Positions 1 to 7,814 of a stretch of DNA of 64,000 nt are shown here, piece by piece. Location: the NCBI GenBank assembly GCA_029983695.1, contig JASBZB010000022.1, forward strand, positions 13,520-77,519, written 5' to 3'. The notes below the pieces were generated by a model. It had not been told where the DNA came from and did no database searches. It worked only from the letters and a program-made list of their open reading frames with translations. Both the position numbers and the translations under genes were made by a program. Numbering within the stretch: the stretch's first letter is position 1; each line of letters opens with the position of its first letter. This DNA is from Lutispora sp003527145 (GTDB lineage: Bacteria > Bacillota > Clostridia > Lutisporales > Lutisporaceae).

Positions 1-980
1 ATCCCGCAATAGGAGCCAAAGGTGGCGCAGGTTTCATATTCGGGTCCTCCATATAAAGGGTCGACCTTTCCGGGGACCTCAACAACTCTTTTGCATTTCA
101 CTGCACAGCTATAGCAGGTATCTCTTTCCTTCAATATTGTCTCTGTCATTGTGGTGCCCGTAATTTTGCCGGCTCCCTCAGGGAAGTAACCTGTGGTCCA
201 ATTCTTCGTAGGCAGGAAGCCTATCTCGCTGAAGCCCTCCAGATCTCCGTCCGTTCCGTGCTCTCCCAGACCTGCAAGAGCAGCATTTTCCTTTAGTCTG
301 TCTTTAACGCTCCTTGAAAGCTCCATAAACTTATTTTTGTCATATGGGCTCACAGCCTTTTTCTTCTTTACTACTATAGCCTTTAGATTCTTGGAGCCCA
401 TCACGGCACCTGTACCATTCCTTCCATTAGCCCGATTGCACATATTTATGATACAGGCATACTTTACCAGGTTTTCCCCCGCCGGGCCTATCTGGGCTAT
501 CTCAAGGTCCTTGCTGCCAAGCTCCTTCTTTATGATATCTTCTGCTTCTCCCGTCACCTTTCCCCAAATTTCAGATGCATCCAAAAGCTTTATATCATTT
601 CCATCTATATAGACATATATGGGTTCTTCTGCTTTGCCCTTTACCACAACGGCATCCCAGCCGTTTGCTTTCAGATGTATAGGGAAAAATCCACCGGCTT
701 GGCTGTCGCCAGCGGTCCCCGTCAGAGGGCTTTTAGTTGTAACAACCATTCTGCTGATTCCGCTTATGGGCAGCCCTGTCAAGGCCGAAACGGAGAAAAC
801 AAGCAAATTGTCCGGCGATAGGGGATCTACGCCTGCTCCCATTCCTTTAAGCAAAAGATACATGCCCAAGCTGGAGCCTCCCGGATATAGTCTATATGTT
901 TCGCCATCCAACACCTTGGCTTCAATTATCTTGCTGGACAAATCTATTTCCAAAATATTAGCATTAGGAAAATTACTCAT
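1..980 (-). CDS. Aldehyde:ferredoxin oxidoreductase family protein (partial, C-terminus outside window)
   Basis: Tungsten/molybdopterin oxidoreductase of the AOR family, which oxidises aldehydes to acids with ferredoxin as acceptor in the cytoplasm. About 326 residues, roughly the first half, are present. The ATG at 980 follows an AGGAGG and overlaps the Enzyme I stop by 8 bp, so the two are translationally coupled. Visible marks are the N-terminal domain with a glycine-rich stretch, the family block NRANGRNGTGAVMGSKNLKA (about 182-201), and three cysteines C289-x2-C292-x3-C296 that would hold the 4Fe-4S cluster; the fourth ligand would lie beyond the window. It is the last visible gene of the PTS operon, suggesting that an aldehyde arises in this catabolic route (inference). 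Which AOR subfamily (AOR, FOR, GOR or other) cannot be told. Confidence 0.9.
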   Translation of the reverse strand, partial: MSNFPNANILEIDLSSKIIEAKVLDGETYRLYPGGSSLGMYLLLKGMGAGVDPLSPDNLLVFSVSALTGLPISGISRMVVTTKSPLTGTAGDSQAGGFFPIHLKANGWDAVVVKGKAEEPIYVYIDGNDIKLLDASEIWGKVTGEAEDIIKKELGSKDLEIAQIGPAGENLVKYACIINMCNRANGRNGTGAVMGSKNLKAIVVKKKKAVSPYDKNKFMELSRSVKDRLKENAALAGLGEHGTDGDLEGFSEIGFLPTKNWTTGYFPEGAGKITGTTMTETILKERDTCYSCAVKCKRVVEVPGKVDPLYGGPEYETCATFGSYCG

Positions 981-2706
981 CTCTGCTCCTCCTAAAATTA
1001 TCGTGCAAACTATCTAAATGGCTGCATACTTCTTCTGAGGATTCCATCTCCATAACCTCAGCGGCAATCTTTTTAGCGGCTTCATATTCCATGGTCCTTA
1101 TAAGCTTCTTTATCCTGGGTATAGAACCGGCACTCATGCTGAACTCATCCAATCCCAAGCCCAGCAAAAGCATTGCAGCCTTATGGTCTCCTGCAAATTC
1201 CCCGCACATCCCTGTCCATTTGCCTTCTTTGTGAGAGGTATCTATAACATTTTTTATCAGGCGCAAAACCGCAGGATGCGTCGGCTGATAGAGCTTTGAA
1301 ATCTTGTCATTTCCTCTATCCACAGCCAAAGTATATTGGGTAAGATCATTAGTACCTATGCTGAAAAAATCCACTTCCTTGATAAGCTTGTCTGCGATGA
1401 TGGCAGATGCGGGAGTTTCAATCATTATGCCTATTTTTATATCTTTATCAAAGGGTATACCTTCATTTGTCAGCTCCATTTTTACTTCTTCAACCACTGC
1501 TTTTGATCTTCTAACCTCATCAACCGTCGCAATCATAGGAAACATGATAAGGATTTTTCCATAATGACTTGCCCTTAAAATAGCCCGCAGCTGAGGCTTG
1601 AATACATCTAATCTCTCAAGGCAAAATCTTATGGCCCTCCAACCCAAGAACGGATTATCTTCTTTTACCAGTCCCAGGTATGGCAGATCCTTATCCCCTC
1701 CTATATCAAGGGTTCTGATGATTACAGGCTTGCCCTGCATTCTCTCTGCCGTTTCTTTATATTTCAAGAACTGCTCTTCTTCATCAGGCAGATCCTCTCT
1801 ATCCATAAACAATAGCTCCGTCCTGAAGAGACCTATGCCTTCCGCTCCGTTTTCCAAAGCTGCTTTGACATCTGCGGGGAAACCGATATTAGCAGATATC
1901 TCCACTCTCCTGCCATCCAAGGTCACTGCCGCCATATCCTTTATGCTTCTGAGCTCTTTGAGCTCTTTATCAGTCTTCAGCTTTTTATCAACGTATTTCT
2001 CCTTTTCCTCAGGAGAAGGGTTAATCAATATATCTCCTGCGGCACCATCTATAATTATAGTATCTCCCTGACTCACTCTGGCTGTTATATCCTTTGCCCC
2101 AACTATAGCCGGTATGCCTATTGATTTGGCCATAATTGCCACATGGGATGTCTTCCCGCCCTTATTGATTGCAAAGCCCTTTACTTTGGAAAAATCCAGC
2201 TGGGCTGTATCCGAAGGTGTCAAGTCATCAGCTATAATGATGACTTCCTGTCCATCATCCATATCCAATGATGCATTCAGCCCCAGCAAGTTATAGAGCA
2301 TTCTTTTGCCGATATCCTTAACATCTGCTGCTCTTTCCTTGATATATTCGTCATCAATGGTTCCGAAAATTCCGGAGATTTCATCAATGGCCTTAACTAA
2401 AGCCGGCTCTGCCTTCAAGAGCTTTGTCTTAATATTGTGTTCTACCTTTTCTGCTATGCTGGGGTCGTTTATCAATTCTATATGCGCTTCAAATATTTCT
2501 GCCTCACTCTTGCCCATCTTTTTTAGGGTGTCTTCATAAATTGCCTCTATCTGCTCCTGTGATTGTTCTTTTGCCTTGATGAAACGTTGAATTTCAGAAT
2601 CTACTTCATATTCATCTATATATTCGTCCTTGACATGGATTTTTTCCTTGTTTAGTATTAGTGCGTTTCCTTCTGCAATTCCCGGAGATACTCCTATTCC
2701 CTTCAT
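973..2706 (-). CDS. ptsI: PTS Enzyme I (phosphoenolpyruvate-protein phosphotransferase)
   Basis: Takes phosphate from phosphoenolpyruvate and passes it to HPr. The protein has the family order: N-terminal HPr-binding helical domain, phosphohistidine swivel domain with GGKTSHVAIMAKS (active His about residue 190), and a C-terminal PEP-binding TIM barrel with FRTELLFM and GMCGEFAGD (active-site Cys). Length of about 577 residues is normal. I choose ATG 2706 (MKGIGVSPG) because a GGAGGTACCGG Shine-Dalgarno lies just before it; the upstream in-frame start adds eight residues typical of no family member. It lies 13 bp after ptsH. Finding ptsH and ptsI inside a sugar-specific operon, not as a housekeeping pair, is uncommon and may be the sole copy or a dedicated second set. 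Confidence 0.97.
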   Translation of the reverse strand: MKGIGVSPGIAEGNALILNKEKIHVKDEYIDEYEVDSEIQRFIKAKEQSQEQIEAIYEDTLKKMGKSEAEIFEAHIELINDPSIAEKVEHNIKTKLLKAEPALVKAIDEISGIFGTIDDEYIKERAADVKDIGKRMLYNLLGLNASLDMDDGQEVIIIADDLTPSDTAQLDFSKVKGFAINKGGKTSHVAIMAKSIGIPAIVGAKDITARVSQGDTIIIDGAAGDILINPSPEEKEKYVDKKLKTDKELKELRSIKDMAAVTLDGRRVEISANIGFPADVKAALENGAEGIGLFRTELLFMDREDLPDEEEQFLKYKETAERMQGKPVIIRTLDIGGDKDLPYLGLVKEDNPFLGWRAIRFCLERLDVFKPQLRAILRASHYGKILIMFPMIATVDEVRRSKAVVEEVKMELTNEGIPFDKDIKIGIMIETPASAIIADKLIKEVDFFSIGTNDLTQYTLAVDRGNDKISKLYQPTHPAVLRLIKNVIDTSHKEGKWTGMCGEFAGDHKAAMLLLGLGLDEFSMSAGSIPRIKKLIRTMEYEAAKKIAAEVMEMESSEEVCSHLDSLHDNFRRSRDE

Positions 2707-2719
2707 CCCGGTACCTCCT

Positions 2720-2980
2720 TTAGTTCTCAAAAGAGTTAATAAGATCTATCAATGCCCTAACGGCTTCCCTTTCATCTTCTCCGTCAGCATGAATCTTTAT
2801 CGTTGAGCCTTGGGAGACCCCTAAGGTCAATATCCCAAGTACACTCTTGCCGTCAGTTTTTTTGCCATTGAATTCAACTAATATATTGCTCTTGTACTTT
2901 TTTGCTTCCTTTACAAAATCCGTTGCCGGCCTCGCATGCAGTCCGGTTTTATTAGTTATCTTCACAAGCTTTTCAGTCAT
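2720..2980 (-). CDS. ptsH: Phosphocarrier protein HPr
   Basis: Small 86-residue phosphocarrier between Enzyme I and the EIIA proteins. The phosphorylated His15 sits in TGLHARPAT, and the regulatory Ser46 is present in GKSVLGILTLG. The protein can therefore be a substrate of HPr kinase and take part in CcpA-type catabolite control; it is a true HPr and not a serine-less Crh or NPr form. An AGAGGAGAT Shine-Dalgarno precedes ATG 2980. It lies between the aldolase and Enzyme I in the operon. Confidence 0.97.
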   Translation of the reverse strand: MTEKLVKITNKTGLHARPATDFVKEAKKYKSNILVEFNGKKTDGKSVLGILTLGVSQGSTIKIHADGEDEREAVRALIDLINSFEN

Positions 2981-3074
2981 TTTACTATCTCCTCTTAAGC
3001 AATTGAGATTTTCCCGAAATAATACTTTAAAAATATAATAACAGGAAAATCTCCCTTCTTGTACAATAATAATT

Positions 3075-3869
3075 CTATTTCATGAAATTCGAAAATGCCT
3101 TTTCTGCGCTGATGCCTTCTTTTATTATTGCATCTACACAGTTAAGTATTTTCATATTATCTTCTCTGTTCCAAATATTTCTTCCTATGCTGGTACCTAT
3201 GGCTCCGCCTTTCATCATGTCCTCTACATCCTTTAAGAAATCCATATTTGCACCGCTGGTATCTCCGCCTGCCGTCACTACAGGCACAAGGCAATAATTC
3301 ACTACATTCTCAAAGCTCTTCAGGGATCCTGTATATAGAACCTTTACTATATCTGCTCCTTCTTCTGCCAGTGTCCTTGCTGCAATTATGTTAGCCTTTT
3401 CATCCTTAGAATCCAAGCCTGACTCAGGAGCTATAAGGCATTCCCCTATCAAGGGCATCTCATATCTATCGCATAAATCCGCCAGATGTCCGAATTGTTC
3501 GATTGATCTGTTCTCTTCTTTGGAACCGAACCATACCGTTGCTACCAAAGCGTCGGCTCCCAGCCTCATTCCCTCTTCCACTCCCGTGATGAAGGCTTCA
3601 TAAGTGGAATCATCTTTCTTGGGAACAGTAGTTGTACATGTGACCCTCATGATAATGCTGGCTTTATTTATCAAGCTTTTGTAAGCCCTTTTAATTGATC
3701 CTCTTCGTAAAATAAATGCATCGGATTTGCAAGACAGCTCCTTCACAAAGGAATCCATTTGTTCCAGCTTATCAAATGTCCCTTCTACACCATGATCTAA
3801 CGGCATAATAAGGGTCTTGCCCTTTTCATTTATAAACCTTCTTAATCTAATTTCTTTTCCTACTCCCAT
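3075..3869 (-). CDS. DhnA/LsrF-type class I aldolase
   Basis: 264-residue TIM-barrel aldolase of the DhnA/DeoC-LacD superfamily, which includes archaeal-type class I fructose-bisphosphate aldolase, LsrF and ADH synthase. LIMPLDHGVEG near residue 20 is the typical phosphate/metal-free entry motif, GADIVKVLYTGS holds the expected Schiff-base lysine, and VVTAGGD plus GGAIGTSIGRNIW form the C-terminal phosphate-binding loops. AAGGAGGAGT precedes ATG 3869. Together with the dehydrogenase upstream it would cleave the phosphorylated, oxidised sugar delivered by the PTS into two smaller units (inference). The exact substrate cannot be read from sequence; an LsrF-like thiolase or an aminoheptulosonate synthase activity is a less likely alternative. 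Confidence 0.85.
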   Translation of the reverse strand: MGVGKEIRLRRFINEKGKTLIMPLDHGVEGTFDKLEQMDSFVKELSCKSDAFILRRGSIKRAYKSLINKASIIMRVTCTTTVPKKDDSTYEAFITGVEEGMRLGADALVATVWFGSKEENRSIEQFGHLADLCDRYEMPLIGECLIAPESGLDSKDEKANIIAARTLAEEGADIVKVLYTGSLKSFENVVNYCLVPVVTAGGDTSGANMDFLKDVEDMMKGGAIGTSIGRNIWNREDNMKILNCVDAIIKEGISAEKAFSNFMK

Positions 3870-3895
3870 TTGTAACTCCTCCTTAATTCCGTCAT

Positions 3896-4915
3896 TTATA
3901 ACATTTTAATAACAGTTTTTAATGATTTTCTATTTACAGCGTTTTCAAAAGCTTCCTTGGCTTGATGTATGGTAAAAATATCGCTTATTATAGGCTCAAT
4001 CAAAACCTTTTTTTCTGATATGAGCTTTAGTGCCAAGTCAAAAAACTCCAAGGGGTAATCCGATGATCCTGTTATTGTAATTTGCCTGTAGTGTATCGCA
4101 TTAGGGTCTATCCCGATGTTCTGCGGTGGGTGGACACCTGCAAAATAAAGCAATGTGCCATTGTAGCCTGCCAATTCAACTGATTGTTCCATTACGGCAG
4201 GTATACCTACTGTTACGATAACACTGTCCGCCAGCGCGCCTTCATTGACCCTTTTAAGCTCATCTACAGCATTTGCGTGCTCCGGATTAAATGCATGGGT
4301 GGCTCCCAGCTCTAATGCCTTATTTCTTCTAAGCTCCAACGGCTCAAACACAATTATCCTGGAAGCTCCTTTAATCTTTGCCGCTTGAATATGCATCAGC
4401 CCTATAGGTCCTGCACCTATGATGACAACAGTGCTTCCCATTTTTATATTGGCTCTGTCCGAACCATTCAAGACGCAGGCCAGAGGCTCTGTACAGGAGG
4501 AGGATAGCATGTCCCCCTTTTCCGGGATCAAATACAGGCTGCTCTCGGGTACTGCCTTGTATTGGGCAAAGCAGCCGTCACTTACCCTCTGATCAGTGCA
4601 AAAGTTATGCATTGATCGCTTGCAAAAGCAGCAAGTACCGCATTTATAGTCACTATTTACAACTACTCTATCCCCAATCCTTAATTTCTTGACTCCTCTT
4701 CCAACTTTGATGATTTCGCCTGCAGCTTCGTGTCCCAGAACCTTAGGAGCTGACACCTCTTTGCTGCCATTGTAATATCTCATGTCCGACGGACATATAG
4801 CTGCATATTCAATCTTGACCAAAGCTTCGTTGTCTGCAATCTCAGGAATATCCACCTGTTCAACTCTGACATCTTTTTTCCCATATACTAAAGCTGCTAA
4901 CATCTTTTCTTGCAA
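3896..4915 (-). CDS. Zinc-dependent medium-chain alcohol/polyol dehydrogenase
   Basis: 339-residue MDR-superfamily NAD(P)-dependent dehydrogenase of the sorbitol/threonine-dehydrogenase type. Seen: catalytic zinc site with Cys in YAAICPSDMRYY and the GHEAAGEI glutamate/histidine block, structural zinc cysteines in CGTCCFCKRSMHNFC, and a Rossmann motif VVIIGAGPIGLM near residue 165. The start is a TTG at 4915 preceded by GGAGG with eight intervening bases. It follows EIID by 20 bp in the PTS operon, so its natural substrate is probably a phosphorylated sugar alcohol or hydroxy compound imported by the PTS (inference). Confidence 0.88.
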   Translation of the reverse strand: MQEKMLAALVYGKKDVRVEQVDIPEIADNEALVKIEYAAICPSDMRYYNGSKEVSAPKVLGHEAAGEIIKVGRGVKKLRIGDRVVVNSDYKCGTCCFCKRSMHNFCTDQRVSDGCFAQYKAVPESSLYLIPEKGDMLSSSCTEPLACVLNGSDRANIKMGSTVVIIGAGPIGLMHIQAAKIKGASRIIVFEPLELRRNKALELGATHAFNPEHANAVDELKRVNEGALADSVIVTVGIPAVMEQSVELAGYNGTLLYFAGVHPPQNIGIDPNAIHYRQITITGSSDYPLEFFDLALKLISEKKVLIEPIISDIFTIHQAKEAFENAVNRKSLKTVIKML

Positions 4916-4935
4916 TTAACGCACCTCCGAAATAA

Positions 4936-5784
4936 TTAAAAAATACCTATTATTGCTCCAATAGCACCAAAGAGGATAAGCAATCCCATGATTTTGAGAG
5001 GAGACTTTCCCTTTTTCACCATCTTGTACACTGCTATCGTAAGCAATAACGGCAATAAGCCAGGCATAATTTTGTCAAAAAGGTTTTCCTGCAATGAGAA
5101 GGCCGTTTCACCTATGGACAAGCTTAGAGTTGTTTGAAGGGACACAAATGTACCCACAAGCCCTCCCATTACCAAGGTACCCAGTATTGACGCTCCCTCA
5201 ATAACTTTATTGATGATGCCTCCATCCAGTATTTCTTCTACTACTTTTTTCCCATATTTGTACCCATTCATCCAAAGACTGAAGGATAAAGCAAACATAA
5301 TGCCGTATTGGGCGATCAGATATATTATAGGCCCGGCAATATTTCCATTTCCGCTGGTTGTTATGCCGATACACATTGCAAGCAATATAGGTGTGATAAT
5401 ACCCTGGGTAAGAGTATCTCCTATTCCCGCCAGCGGACCCATCAGCCCTGTTTTTATAGCATTTATGCCCTCTGAAGTGATGGGCTCATTGTTTGCCTTT
5501 TGCTCTTCCATAGCTATTGTAATACCATGAATTACTGAACCGCATATGGGCTCGGTATTAAAAAAGGCCAAGTGTCTTTTTATTGCATCTATCTGATCAT
5601 CTTTTGACTTGTATAACCTCTGAATGATTGGAACCATTGCATGGGCAAAGCCCGTTGCTTGAAGCCTTTCATAGTTGTAATTGGATTCCGCAAAGAAAAA
5701 CCAATTTGCAAAGGATTTAATAATATCCTTTTTTGTAAGCTTGTTATCATCTTTACTATCTTTTAAAATCTTATCTTCAGCCAT
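4936..5784 (-). CDS. PTS mannose-class EIID component
   Basis: Membrane subunit IID of a mannose/fructose/sorbose-family PTS permease, which forms the sugar channel with IIC. The family signature is clear: a cytoplasmic N-terminus, RLQATGFAHAMVPIIQRLY, the loop with HLAFFNTEPICGSVIHGI, the IKTGLMGPLAGIGDT motif, and hydrophobic segments toward the C-terminus. I choose ATG 5784 (MAEDKIL, 282 residues) because AAGGAGGT lies just upstream; the in-frame start further up overlaps the IIC gene. The stop of IIC is 20 bp upstream. Confidence 0.95.
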   Translation of the reverse strand: MAEDKILKDSKDDNKLTKKDIIKSFANWFFFAESNYNYERLQATGFAHAMVPIIQRLYKSKDDQIDAIKRHLAFFNTEPICGSVIHGITIAMEEQKANNEPITSEGINAIKTGLMGPLAGIGDTLTQGIITPILLAMCIGITTSGNGNIAGPIIYLIAQYGIMFALSFSLWMNGYKYGKKVVEEILDGGIINKVIEGASILGTLVMGGLVGTFVSLQTTLSLSIGETAFSLQENLFDKIMPGLLPLLLTIAVYKMVKKGKSPLKIMGLLILFGAIGAIIGIF

Positions 5785-5803
5785 TTTATAACCTCCTTCC
5801 AAA

Positions 5804-6565
5804 CTAAGCCTTGTACGCATCATCTTCAGGATGCTTAAGCTGAATAATCACAAAAGCTGCTATACATCCCAAGATTGCAACGGTTATTATATCCAGGTTA
5901 AAATACACTGTCAGAAGAAGTCCTAAAACAAAGAAGGGCATAGTAAAGGAGTTGCCTATAAGCTTTAGGTTCATAGCAATTCCAAGGGCAGGCAAAATAC
6001 CTCCTATTACTTCAAACACATGCAGAACATTGGGTCCCATTAATTGGAGCAAACCGTCCACAGCATTTGGGCCGTAATATACCACCAAAGTAGTGGGAAT
6101 AAAGCTTAATAAGAAAAGAAAAACCTGACATGGGACCATATTGATGAAAGCAACGGCTTTCAGATCTCCTTCCTCGGCTTTCTTGTCCGCCATATGTACA
6201 AAGAAGGTATCTACGGTCATCTTTGCAATCCATAATATTGAAGCAATGGCTCCTAAAGGTACGGCTATTGCCATTGCAGATTTGGCATCCATATTGGAGG
6301 CTATTGCTATAGCAGTGCCCACATAGCCTGCAAAGGAAGGGTCGCCGACCTGCGCACCGCCGGCAGATATAAACCCTATATAAATGAGATTTATTGTGGC
6401 CCCGATAATTGCCCCCTGAACAGGCTGTCCTAGTATTATTCCTGTTACAAAGCCAGCAACAAGGGGCCTGTTCCATGTAAAAAAGCTCACATAGGTTAGA
6501 ATCGGACTCCATGAAATATAGTAAAAGATACCAATAAGAGCAGCCTGCAGCAAGCTTATTTTCAT
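5804..6565 (-). CDS. PTS mannose-class EIIC component
   Basis: 253-residue integral membrane subunit (PF03609 type) with about eight hydrophobic segments. Characteristic pieces are RPLVAGFVTGIILGQPVQG and the adjacent INLIYIGFISAGGAQVGDPS near residues 32-75, which line the translocation path in this family. AAGGAGGTTGG precedes ATG 6565. It lies between IIB and IID in the canonical A-B-C-D order. Its sugar specificity cannot be read from sequence. Confidence 0.95.
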   Translation of the reverse strand: MKISLLQAALIGIFYYISWSPILTYVSFFTWNRPLVAGFVTGIILGQPVQGAIIGATINLIYIGFISAGGAQVGDPSFAGYVGTAIAIASNMDAKSAMAIAVPLGAIASILWIAKMTVDTFFVHMADKKAEEGDLKAVAFINMVPCQVFLFLLSFIPTTLVVYYGPNAVDGLLQLMGPNVLHVFEVIGGILPALGIAMNLKLIGNSFTMPFFVLGLLLTVYFNLDIITVAILGCIAAFVIIQLKHPEDDAYKA

Positions 6566-6586
6566 TTTTCCAACCTCCTTGACTAT

Positions 6587-7075
6587 TTATAAATAATTCT
6601 TAATGTTGATCTTATCATCATCCGGTACAATCTTTATATGTACGTCTGTGCCCAGTTCTATAATCTTTCTGAGAACTTCCTTCTCATCCTGTGATGCAGA
6701 AATGTTTTTGTAAACTTGCTTTCTTCCCGGTCCGGCACCCATGCCTCCTATATTCAGTTCTTTTATTTCTACTCCACCCTGAATCAACTCCAGCATTGTC
6801 ATGGGGGTCTTGGCCAGCAGCAAAACCTTATCCTGGGATTCCGCATAATTTGTTAATGCAGCAATTGCGCCCTTTATGTCCAGTATCTCCACCTTGATCC
6901 TTGGAGGGGCCGCCATCCTTAGAACCTTGCTGATAAACATATCCTGTGCCACCATATCATCAACAATAATAATTTTATTGGCTCCCGTTACTCTCACCCA
7001 AGCTGTGGCTACCTGTCCGTGAATAAGCCTGTCATCTATTCTTGCTAATACTAAATTGACTATTTTAACCACCAC
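6587..7075 (-). CDS. PTS mannose-class EIIB component
   Basis: Cytoplasmic 162-residue IIB subunit that accepts phosphate from IIA and passes it to the incoming sugar. The phosphorylated histidine is in LARIDDRLIHGQVATAW near residue 20, the hallmark of mannose-class IIB proteins; IIVDDMVAQD and the GGMGAGPGRK loop also fit. The start is uncertain: the furthest in-frame codon is a GTG at 7075 with only a weak upstream purine stretch (GGACAG), and no better ATG/GTG/TTG lies between it and the conserved core. It is separated from IIA by six bases. Confidence 0.94.
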   Translation of the reverse strand: MVVKIVNLVLARIDDRLIHGQVATAWVRVTGANKIIIVDDMVAQDMFISKVLRMAAPPRIKVEILDIKGAIAALTNYAESQDKVLLLAKTPMTMLELIQGGVEIKELNIGGMGAGPGRKQVYKNISASQDEKEVLRKIIELGTDVHIKIVPDDDKINIKNYL

Positions 7076-7081
7076 CTATTC

Positions 7082-7504
7082 TTATAAACTGTCCTCTAAT
7101 CTTTTTCTAAGATCCACGATGCCTTCCGAAGCGGAATTGATGCATTGATCCTTTAGCTTCTCTAAAGTATAATCATTCCTTGAATTAAAGGCCTCTATCA
7201 GCATTGGCAGATTCACCCCGGATATACATTGGAGCTTGGAAGTATCAATTTCTTCATTATTGTTGAACTCCATAGCGATGACATTGGAAGGGCTTCCTCC
7301 AAGGAGGTCAACAAAGGCCAGAACTCCCTCGCAATTATCCAGCTTTTTTAGCATCTCTCTGACATCTTCTTTTAACTTTTCTATACTGTCTCCATGAAAA
7401 AAGCCCAGAGTATAAACATTATCCTGTTTGCCCAGAATTAATTCTGCGCTCCTTACCAACTCATATCCAAAGCTGCCGTGAGATACAACAAGAAAACCTA
7501 TCAA
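7082..7504 (-). CDS. PTS mannose-class EIIA component
   Basis: Cytoplasmic 140-residue IIA subunit that takes phosphate from HPr. The active histidine is in FLVVSHGSFG near residue 9 of the chosen start; FVDLLGGSPSNVI is the second conserved block. I choose TTG 7504 because GGGGGTG lies eight bases upstream; a GTG three codons earlier would sit inside that ribosome site. It is the first gene of the operon, about 90 bp downstream of the -24/-12 promoter. Confidence 0.93.
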   Translation of the reverse strand: MIGFLVVSHGSFGYELVRSAELILGKQDNVYTLGFFHGDSIEKLKEDVREMLKKLDNCEGVLAFVDLLGGSPSNVIAMEFNNNEEIDTSKLQCISGVNLPMLIEAFNSRNDYTLEKLKDQCINSASEGIVDLRKRLEDSL

Positions 7505-7594
7505 TAATTTCACCCCCGCATCTAAATGTCAGCCCATTCATAGCTACTCACATCTCCTTTCCGTGATACTCTATAACTATCTACTATTACAATG

Positions 7595-7611
7595 AGCAAT
7601 TCCTATGCCAA
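7595..7611 (-). promoter_or_regulatory. Sigma-54 (-24/-12) promoter of the PTS operon
   Basis: On the minus strand the sequence TTGGCATAGGAATTGCT matches the sigma-54 consensus YTGGCAC-N5-TTGCW: the invariant GG and GC are separated by exactly 10 bases. It lies about 90 bp upstream of the EIIA start, and the next gene upstream encodes a LevR-type sigma-54 activator. Motif, spacing and context agree. Confidence 0.88.
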
Positions 7612-7622
7612 TTATTTTTCAT

Positions 7623-7814
7623 ATGTGTATCAATCGAACATATTATTCTCTGCCAAAAGTGTATAAATAGAGAAACCCCAATCGTCATGCCGCTTGCGCA
7701 ATATTCTTTATATATTAAATTTTCAAAAAATAAAGCCGGTTTGTACCGACTTTATACACTTAATATATATTTAGTTATGTGTATCTATAACTGTATCATA
7801 ATGTGTATCGATCA
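7623..7814. promoter_or_regulatory. Candidate upstream activator repeats (ATGTGTATC)
   Basis: The word ATGTGTATC occurs at about 7623, 7777 and 7801 (plus-strand reading), and GTGTAT again at about 7659. The last two full copies lie roughly 165-205 bp upstream of the -24 box, the usual distance for enhancer sites of sigma-54 activators. Two of them also code for the last residues of the activator gene, so the repeat could partly be chance. Function is inferred. Confidence 0.35.

Noticed and set aside
193..1017. Two plus-strand frames opposite the aldehyde oxidoreductase gene
   Set aside because: The minus-strand frame gives a recognisable AOR with Fe-S cysteines; the opposite frames are shadows.
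6012..6512. 166-codon frame inside the EIIC gene on the same strand
   Set aside because: Shifted frame of a clear membrane protein gene; Cys/Arg-rich nonsense without family likeness.
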